Shown one piece after another: positions 7,701-10,688 of a stretch of DNA of 10,688 nucleotides. The stretch spans positions 9,448-20,135 of the forward strand of contig CAMPET010000421.1 of assembly GCA_946803715.1 (NCBI GenBank). Reading direction: 5' to 3'. Each line of letters opens with the position of its first letter. The first letter of the stretch is position 1. Origin of the DNA: Beroe ovata (lineage: Eukaryota > Ctenophora > Nuda > Beroida > Beroidae). The notes under the pieces are model-generated. The model was not told the origin of the DNA. It did no database searches and worked only from the letters and a program-made list of their open reading frames with translations. The position numbers and the translations under genes were made by a program.

Positions 7701-8785
7701 TAAATTGTAACAGAATAATGACGTGATTTCTGCTCGTAAAACACGCTGACAGACACGCTAGTGTATTCGATAGAGTAAAACGCACAGTACACAGTTGTGA
7801 TCTATAAATAGCAGCAACCTGTCGTTGAAGTGCATATCGTAGTTTAGATATGTCAATGATGTAGTCTGCAAGGACGAAGTCTGTGATCCTCATTACGACC
7901 TGCATCTCTGCTGACATGCTTCCCATTCTATCTCTCAACCATCTGGGGCGAGAGTGTTAGTATAAAGTCACAGGGCGAGGGGCGAGAGGCGAGAGTGTGA
8001 GCTGGGGCGTGAAGGAAAACAGAGGGTGAAACTGAGGAATGGACCAATTGAAAATCTTTGATTACCTCGAAATTGTCAAGTACGGTCAAATTTACACATT
8101 ACCACTTACTTGATTAGAGATCAAGTTGTATGATAATGTAGGTATATCGCTATAATTGTACCTGACTGACTGAGCTGATCGTAGTGCACCTCGCACTGGC
8201 GTCGATAAGCTGGACTCTGCTGTGCTACATGAGGGTGTGGGACTACCGGGGTTAGAGGGTGTAGGGGTCATCTGAAACAAACGTGAGTGAAAACTGTGTG
8301 AGAAACTGTGTGGGTAACTGTGAGTGGAAACTGTGTGGGTTTAAACTGTGTCAGTGGAAATTGTGTGGGTAACTGTATGAGTGGAAACTGTGTTCAGAGG
8401 CTGTATTCAACATTTGTACGTGGTTTGATGGAAAGGATTAAGTTTGATTGGATCCTAATCAAAGTAAAGATGTAGTTATTAACTGCTACTAGTAGTACAA
8501 GATTGCATTGTTATTTATACATTGTCTAGTAGACAATAATACAGTCGGTAGGTTGCTGTACGATGTTGTTGTTGTAGGGTGAATGTTCATGTTCAAGTAG
8601 GTACTTACATTACTCCTCGAACTATCTGGTCTACCACTCTTCCTCAAGTTAGCCACAACCCGTTCCACCACACTCCGGAACCGTGTTTTCCTCGAGATCA
8701 CGTGATCAGCGCACTCCTGTCGTCCTAGCACAGGTCGGATTTCCCACAGCAGGAACTTGCATCGCTCTATCACTGGGGCGCACAC
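933..8785 (-). CDS. HERC2: HERC2 giant E3 ubiquitin ligase, central part (24 exons, partial at both ends)
   Basis: HERC2 is a very large HECT-type E3 ubiquitin ligase that acts in DNA-damage signalling, centrosome function and protein turnover. Exons in transcription order: 8785-8609, 8271-8162, 7942-7819, 7381-7121, 7038-6806, 6691-6589, 6539-6396, 6308-6232, 6154-6040, 5962-5785, 5682-5580, 5374-5210, 4295-4146, 4055-3937, 3801-3677, 3559-3430, 3287-3129, 2943-2654, 2517-2383, 2317-2134, 2040-1909, 1713-1610, 1330-1235, 1039-933. All introns are GT..AG and all phases agree. Identity rests on matches recalled from vertebrate HERC2, in the same order: [78 protein letters not shown] and [11 protein letters not shown]1 and cytochrome b5 should be off the right edge; ZZ, DOC, RLD2/3 and HECT off the left. 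The exon 19/20 boundaries are the least certain (donor could be at 2403 instead of 2382). Catalytic activity cannot be judged because the HECT domain is outside the window. Confidence 0.93.
1346..1452. repeat. 19-nt tandem minisatellite in a HERC2 intron
   Basis: Copies start at 1346, 1365, 1384, 1403, 1422 and 1441 (the last is partial), with plus-strand consensus GTGTCTCACTGAGGAGAAT and one or two changes per copy. The array lies just upstream, in the transcribed direction, of the exon 23 acceptor at 1331. On the transcribed strand each unit reads ATTCTCCTCAG followed by TGAGACAC, which resembles a 3' splice site. Confidence 0.95.
1909..2317 (-). CDS. HERC2: HERC2 exons 20-21: UBA-like ubiquitin-binding domain and acidic tail
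   Basis: Exon 20 (2317-2134) carries a basic segment ([11 protein letters not shown]), then [11 protein letters not shown], the first helix and the Met-Gly-Phe loop typical of UBA folds. Exon 21 (2040-1909) supplies the last UBA helix, [10 protein letters not shown], then an acidic Ser/Asp run ([12 protein letters not shown]). Such domains generally bind ubiquitin; this one matches the same site in vertebrate HERC2. The join is phase 1 (T + TT) and exon 21 exits in phase 1. The exon 20 start rests on phase with exon 19 plus a GTTGACAG acceptor, so its first dozen residues are provisional. Confidence 0.86.
2383..3287 (-). CDS. HERC2: HERC2 exons 17-19: disordered linker and conserved helices
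   Basis: Exon 17 (3287-3129) encodes a Ser/Gly/Thr-rich, probably disordered stretch; two acceptors were possible (3288 and 3254), and only 3288 keeps phase with both neighbours. Exon 18 (2943-2654) begins with an acidic/Lys-rich linker, then [20 protein letters not shown], matching the vertebrate LYILKAGRALLSHQDKLR, and ends SSQLLRQLM. Exon 19 (2517-2383) encodes [20 protein letters not shown], nearly identical to vertebrate HERC2. Its 3' end is ambiguous between GTAGCA at 2382 and GTATCA at 2403; both keep the frame. Confidence 0.82.
3014..3128. repeat. C-rich degenerate repeat repeating a 5' splice-site motif on the minus strand
   Basis: The plus strand is an imperfect repeat of units like CCCCACAAAACTCACC. 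On the transcribed minus strand this gives GTGAGT at 3128, 3087, 3060 and 3024, GTAAGT at 3094 and GTGAGG at 3108, separated by runs of three to five Gs. The copy at 3128 is the real exon 17 donor. G-runs of this density could also form G-quadruplexes in the pre-mRNA. Confidence 0.85.
3430..3801 (-). CDS. HERC2: HERC2 exons 15-16: small beta-barrel-like segment and following helix
   Basis: Exon 15 (3801-3677) encodes [20 protein letters not shown] followed by [14 protein letters not shown]. This matches the vertebrate HERC2 segment with a Gly-Lys-Ile turn between strands. Exon 16 (3559-3430) encodes [20 protein letters not shown], matching the vertebrate VWAQLVNLAG helix. The joins are phase 1 into exon 15 (G + GA) and phase 0 into exon 16. 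Exon 16 ends in phase 1 at a GTCAGT donor. Confidence 0.88.
3937..4295 (-). CDS. HERC2: HERC2 exons 13-14: basic linker and conserved helices
   Basis: Exon 13 (4295-4146) starts with a basic run ([14 protein letters not shown]), then [20 protein letters not shown], almost the vertebrate HERC2 sequence. Exon 14 (4055-3937) encodes [13 protein letters not shown] and [13 protein letters not shown]. The 90-nt intron between them (4056-4145) has no stop in the HERC2 frame, so the two exons also read as one open frame. I still call it an intron: it has a good TTTTCACTTCAG acceptor, and removing it brings the sequence back into register with vertebrate HERC2. The donor, GTTAGA, is weak. Confidence 0.88.
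4347..4352 (+). promoter_or_regulatory. TATA box of the nested secreted-protein gene
   Basis: TATAAA followed by AGG, 99 nt before the chosen ATG at 4446. Transcription would be expected to start near 4375-4382, leaving a 5' UTR of about 65-70 nt. The box lies about 50 nt from the HERC2 exon 13 acceptor (4296-4297) on the other strand, so promoter and splice signals are packed together. Confidence 0.6.
4446..5078 (+). CDS. Small secreted Lys/Glu-rich protein with two C-x6-C repeats, nested in a HERC2 intron
   Basis: Two exons, 4446-4688 and 4809-5078, join in phase 0 across a 120-nt GT..AG intron (GTAATT / TTTCAG) to give about 170 residues. Residues 1-19 form a clear signal peptide ([19 protein letters not shown]) with a likely cut after VAHA; no other membrane segment is seen, so secretion is expected. 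The mature protein is helical-looking and rich in Lys, Glu and Asp, with four cysteines: C70, C77, C137 and C144, two C-x6-C pairs. Each exon carries one repeat, with [16 protein letters not shown] (55-70) pairing with [16 protein letters not shown] (122-137). I do not recognise the family. An in-frame ATG at 4380 would hide the signal peptide and sits about where transcription should start, so 4446 was chosen. The gene lies antisense within HERC2 intron 4296-5209. Its function is unknown; a defence, matrix or signalling role would be speculation. Confidence 0.82.
5167..5172 (+). other. Probable poly(A) signal ATTAAA of the nested gene
   Basis: ATTAAA is the commonest variant poly(A) hexamer in animals. 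It lies 89 nt after the stop codon ending at 5078 and is followed by a T-rich stretch. I saw no AATAAA between the stop and the HERC2 exon 12 donor at 5209, so the nested transcript would end just short of the host exon. Confidence 0.45.
5210..5962 (-). CDS. HERC2: HERC2 exons 10-12: helical repeat region after MIB domain
   Basis: Exon 10 (5962-5785) encodes [20 protein letters not shown] and ends NFIR. Exon 11 (5682-5580) encodes [20 protein letters not shown]. Exon 12 (5374-5210) encodes [20 protein letters not shown] and [13 protein letters not shown]. These match the vertebrate HERC2 helices with SIALTP and LLQAVLPSW, although exon 10 is well diverged at its start. The hydrophobic heptad-like pattern suits an armadillo/HEAT-type scaffold, which is inference. 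Exon 11 uses the donor GTTAGT. Exon 12 uses GTATGT and is followed by the intron that carries the nested plus-strand gene. Confidence 0.9.
6040..6691 (-). CDS. HERC2: HERC2 exons 6-9: MIB/HERC2 domain
   Basis: The MIB/HERC2 domain is a small beta-rich module found in Mind bomb, HERC2 and HECTD1; in Mind bomb it binds substrates. Exon 6 (6691-6589) is a Pro-rich lead-in. Exon 7 (6539-6396) holds the signature [20 protein letters not shown]. Exon 8 (6308-6232) holds [19 protein letters not shown]. Exon 9 (6154-6040) begins [11 protein letters not shown] and continues into an acidic stretch. The key Trp-Lys-Trp-Gly and Gln-Asp-Gly residues are intact, and the Pro-Pro-Gly after them favours the HERC2 type over Mind bomb. 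Two GTAAGA donors lie 14 nt apart at the end of exon 9 (6039 and 6025); only the first keeps the frame into exon 10. Confidence 0.95.
6806..7381 (-). CDS. HERC2: HERC2 exons 4-5: conserved helical block with poly-Ser insert
   Basis: Exon 4 (7381-7121, 87 codons) contains [14 protein letters not shown], a Gly-Trp pair (KGWMGLVG) and [20 protein letters not shown]. Exon 5 (7038-6806) contains a run of eight serines near its start, then [16 protein letters not shown] and [20 protein letters not shown]. All the non-Ser parts align without large gaps to vertebrate HERC2 just before the MIB domain. Splice sites are ATTCAG/GTGAAA and CTCGCAG/GTGAGT. Exon 5 ends in phase 2, and joining to exon 6 makes an AAG (Lys) codon. 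Confidence 0.92.
6987..7016. repeat. HERC2: Trinucleotide (AGY) repeat coding for poly-Ser in HERC2 exon 5
   Basis: On the minus strand mixed AGT and AGC codons give eight Ser in a row between Pro-Ser-Gly and Asn-Thr-Arg. Vertebrate HERC2 has no such run here, so it is probably a local expansion in a flexible loop. The mix of codons suggests it is not a young pure microsatellite. Confidence 0.8.
7382..7818 (-). other. HERC2 intron, 437 nt, no feature recognised
   Basis: This intron lies between exons 3 and 4. The exon 3 frame stays open for about 98 codons into it (to 7522), but the resulting sequence is Cys/Leu-rich with no match to HERC2, and skipping it gives a gap-free alignment, so it is treated as non-coding. 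Confidence 0.7.
7819..8271 (-). CDS. HERC2: HERC2 exons 2-3: variable Ser/Pro linker then conserved helix
   Basis: Exon 2 (8271-8162) encodes a Thr/Pro/Ser-rich linker starting [13 protein letters not shown]. Exon 3 (7942-7819) encodes a helical segment containing [12 protein letters not shown] and [11 protein letters not shown]. The phase-2 join restores an Arg codon (AG + A) before the Trp. A later donor at 8109 (GTAAGT) also looks good, but it would put exon 3 into a frame with an early stop, so GTACAA at 8161 was chosen. Exon 3 ends at a weak donor, GTTGCT; joining it to exon 4 gives a gap-free match to the vertebrate helix that ends in RLEG, which supports the call. Confidence 0.85.
8272..8608 (-). 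other. HERC2 intron, 337 nt, with a minisatellite at its 3' end
   Basis: This intron lies between exons 1 and 2. Apart from the GT-rich array at 8283-8393 beside the exon 2 acceptor, I see no gene or structured element. Confidence 0.7.
8283..8393. repeat. GT-rich minisatellite next to the HERC2 exon 2 acceptor
   Basis: Repeated blocks such as GTGAGTGGAAACTGTGTGGG and GGTAACTGT recur with a period of about 20-28 nt and varying spacer length. On the transcribed strand it reads as CACACAGTTTCCACTCAC-type repeats, pyrimidine-leaning and containing several CAG triplets, ending about 10 nt from the true TTTCAG acceptor (8272-8277). Confidence 0.75.
8609..8785 (-). CDS. HERC2: HERC2 exon 1 of window: conserved helical segment upstream of MIB domain
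   Basis: This exon encodes 59 residues beginning [20 protein letters not shown] and ending in a basic, Ser-rich stretch ([12 protein letters not shown]). The acceptor is TTGCAG just above 8785 and the donor GTAAGT starts at 8608; both ends are phase 0. The start of the exon matches vertebrate HERC2 upstream of its MIB domain, where a Cys-Lys/Arg-Phe-Leu core followed by an Arg-Pro dipeptide is kept. The basic tail probably begins a flexible linker that differs among species. I found no credible HERC2 exon further upstream in the window. Confidence 0.9.
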
Positions 8786-10572
8786 CTGCAATTATTCCGT
8801 ATAAGGAATAACCATGACTAGTATGCCACGATACAACTTCGGAATTTATCTCATGGAATCCAATTTCTTCAATTTCTATTCATCGATAATATGGTGCCAC
8901 TATAGCTTCGTTCCCCTCACCGATTAACCACCAACTCGGTGCTTTATCATGCGAATATTGAACACGTGTACACTATAAAAGTGACGATAGCAGGTGTTGC
9001 AACAGGTATAGTGCGTCTAGATTTATGGGAAAGTTGCTAAAATTAGCACCACTTCATACGTGTCCATCAAGTCACCTGAGTCCCTATTTTCACATCAGCG
9101 TATACTTATCAGTCTTATTTAATTTGAAAGAATTCAATAAATTATTCATGTAAAATATTACACATTCTTCGGACGAGTCATACTGGATCATGTAAAATTC
9201 AGGTTCAAGTTAACTTCCTCTTCCACCGACACTATTACAGCAAGGTTCCCCGTGTAAGCAAACTAGGACGAATTCCTCGCTTCACACGGAATTTCTCACC
9301 ATATCCCCAACATTAGTTCTAATTGAAAAGCACGGTTTATTATTCTTCCAACCATGGCATGGACATGGAAATGAGCTAGAGCTTCGTGTGTGGTTCGTAA
9401 CAATAGATCTCGTGAACACAAGGGTCCCGCGCGCGTCCGTGTCATTGTGCGGCTGTTGAAAAGCAAGAAGGGGCGAGAGATATTTTTCAGTAGAATCCTT
9501 TGAATGATATTCTTTTTGAAGCACATGGTACGCCACTCTTTGTGTAAGGAGCGATGCAGCTGCTTCAGTGCTACCTCAAAGAGTGACTACCTAATGACTA
9601 GTGACTACCTACTGACTAGTTACTATAAAGTGGGTAGTGACCATAAAGTGGGAAGTGAACTCAAAGGGAGCAGCGAACTGAAAGTTAGCACTACTCGACA
9701 TTGAGGAATGATAATTTGCTCGAAAGACGAGAAACCTATTTTCGGTGATCAAAGTTTACCCAGTTTAATATGAAATCTGACCATGTTTCGGCTCACGGCT
9801 GCTATCATGAAGTCCACAGTCCAAGTTCCTCTGCTCCCTATGCAGTTTGCGAGTCACCCGCCCTCTCGAAATTTCGAAAACGCCATTTTCCATATGTAAA
9901 AATCCCAGGTGCAAGGGATTCAGACCATTTTCCAATTCTTTACCTCCGCATGATTATTCCTAGAATTGAAGACTCCTCCAACCCTCTCATTACCTATATC
10001 ACTCATGGAAAGTGAGAAAACTCGGAAAGCCCCCCGCCCCCTCATCAAGCGATGATAATGTCAGCTGGTGTGTGCACCTCAACACTCAACAAGTGATAAC
10101 AATCAACCTGGTCACGTGACCCTATTGTTTCCTGTGCAATCAAAGAACGGCGGCTACCGTAAAGATTCCAAGAAAGATATTATATGATCTTTTCTTATCG
10201 CCATTATATAACTCTTGAACTACAAACAGAGCTCTAACATATTAGAGAGCAGGTTTTCCTCACTCACTCACATAGAGCCACACTCCCATGTGGTACATGA
10301 ATCCTCCCTCCCCCCTTTGTTTAATCACGCAATTCTAGATTAATTCATGATAGTTATATGTATTAGTTTATTTCTGGAGATTTAACTCAGCTTTCCTGTG
10401 ATTAGTTCAGATCACTTGCTCAATAGTCAGGTCTGACCTCCTACAAAATTAGTTTCATCATAACTCGAACTTCATTCAATTTTCTTTCTCCCTCAGCCCA
10501 CAATTATTATTGCCCTAATATATTATACATAACCGGCAACACGATGTTTATAGGACACATCCTGAAAACACC
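8786..10572. other. Long stretch with no gene supported (probable HERC2 intron)
   Basis: No HERC2-like segment was found on the minus strand. The open frames here (for example 9282-9536 minus, 9504-9704 plus and 9770-10015 plus) have no conserved look, no convincing splice partners and AT-rich or low-complexity composition. Since HERC2 needs well over a thousand further upstream residues, the stretch is most simply an intron that may host another small gene at its right end. The only structure seen is the short repeats at 9582-9690. Confidence 0.55.
9582..9690. repeat. Short degenerate direct repeats
   Basis: Two 18-nt units of GTGACTACCTAATGACTA type are followed by two or three units of the type ATAAAGTGGGTAGTGAC. 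The units drift into one another, as expected for a decaying minisatellite. Confidence 0.7.
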
Positions 10573-10627
10573 ATGGTATTCCTGACTCTCATTGTTCTAA
10601 TCGGACTCGTGGCTGCATTTAACACAG
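10573..10627 (+). CDS. Possible first exon of a second small secreted protein (partial, runs off the edge)
   Basis: An ATG in a strong context (ACACCATGG) opens MVFLTLIVLIGLVAAFNT, a convincing signal-peptide core, and reaches a possible donor (ACAG/GTGAAG) at 10628. Read through, the frame stops after 12 more codons from 10628. An AT-rich TATTATA element at 10521-10527 lies about 50 nt upstream. The layout, a signal peptide ending in an early intron, resembles the nested gene at 4446, but the rest of the protein is outside the window and it could be chance. Confidence 0.4.
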
Positions 10628-10688
10628 GTGAAGGGCTTACTATAAACTCTGCCCCTGCTAAATCGTAGTGTTCCATAACCTCATTCCC

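Noticed and set aside
7522-7818. Open extension of HERC2 exon 3 into the intron
   Set aside because: The added residues do not resemble HERC2. Splicing at 7818 restores a gap-free match to the vertebrate helix.
8104-8109. GTAAGT donor for HERC2 exon 2 at 8109
   Set aside because: It is the stronger motif, but it joins exon 3 in a frame with a stop after four codons. GTACAA at 8161 gives a continuous conserved frame.
9282-9536. Minus-strand open frame of 84 codons, and the overlapping 76-codon frame
   Set aside because: No HERC2 similarity, no usable splice sites at conserved positions, and two competing frames of equal quality suggest chance.
9770-10015. Plus-strand open frame of 81 codons
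   Set aside because: It has no signal peptide, domain or repeat structure, and no supporting promoter or splice context was seen.

Overview
This is a eukaryotic window, almost certainly from an invertebrate animal with a compact genome. The longest uninterrupted reading frames are short. Joining short minus-strand exons across GT..AG introns, mostly 50-300 nt, gives one continuous protein whose segments line up in order with the middle of HERC2, the giant HECT-type E3 ubiquitin ligase. HERC2 is an animal-type gene. Short introns, about 45% GC (by eye) and a gene nested inside an intron would suit a sponge or another early-branching animal, but the phylum is a guess.

HERC2 is transcribed right to left. 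I can place 24 coding exons between 8785 and 933, totalling 3521 nt (1173 codons plus 2 bases), and every junction keeps the frame. In transcription order they cover: a conserved helical segment (8785-6806), the MIB/HERC2 domain (6691-6040), helical-repeat segments (5962-3937), a small beta-barrel-like segment (exon 15) and its following helices (3801-3430), an acidic/Ser-rich linker and helical region (3287-2383), a UBA-like domain (2317-1909) and the CPH (Cul7-type) domain (1713-933). The first RCC1 propeller and cytochrome-b5 domain should lie beyond the right edge. The ZZ, DOC, later RCC1 propellers and catalytic HECT domain should lie beyond the left edge.

A separate two-exon gene on the plus strand (4446-5078) sits entirely inside the 914-nt HERC2 intron at 4296-5209. 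It has its own TATA box and a likely poly(A) signal, and encodes a small secreted protein of about 170 residues with two cysteine-pair repeats, one per exon. I do not recognise its family. At the right edge (10573-10627) a plus-strand ATG opens a signal-peptide-like exon that may start another small secreted gene.

The remaining intron sequence holds several tandem repeats: a diverged duplication of about 480 nt at the left edge, a 19-nt minisatellite that looks like a repeated 3' splice site (1346-1452), a C-rich array that repeats the antisense of a 5' splice site (3014-3128), a GT-rich minisatellite next to an acceptor (8283-8393), and short repeats at 9582-9690. I found no tRNA, rRNA, transposase, CRISPR array or prokaryotic gene.
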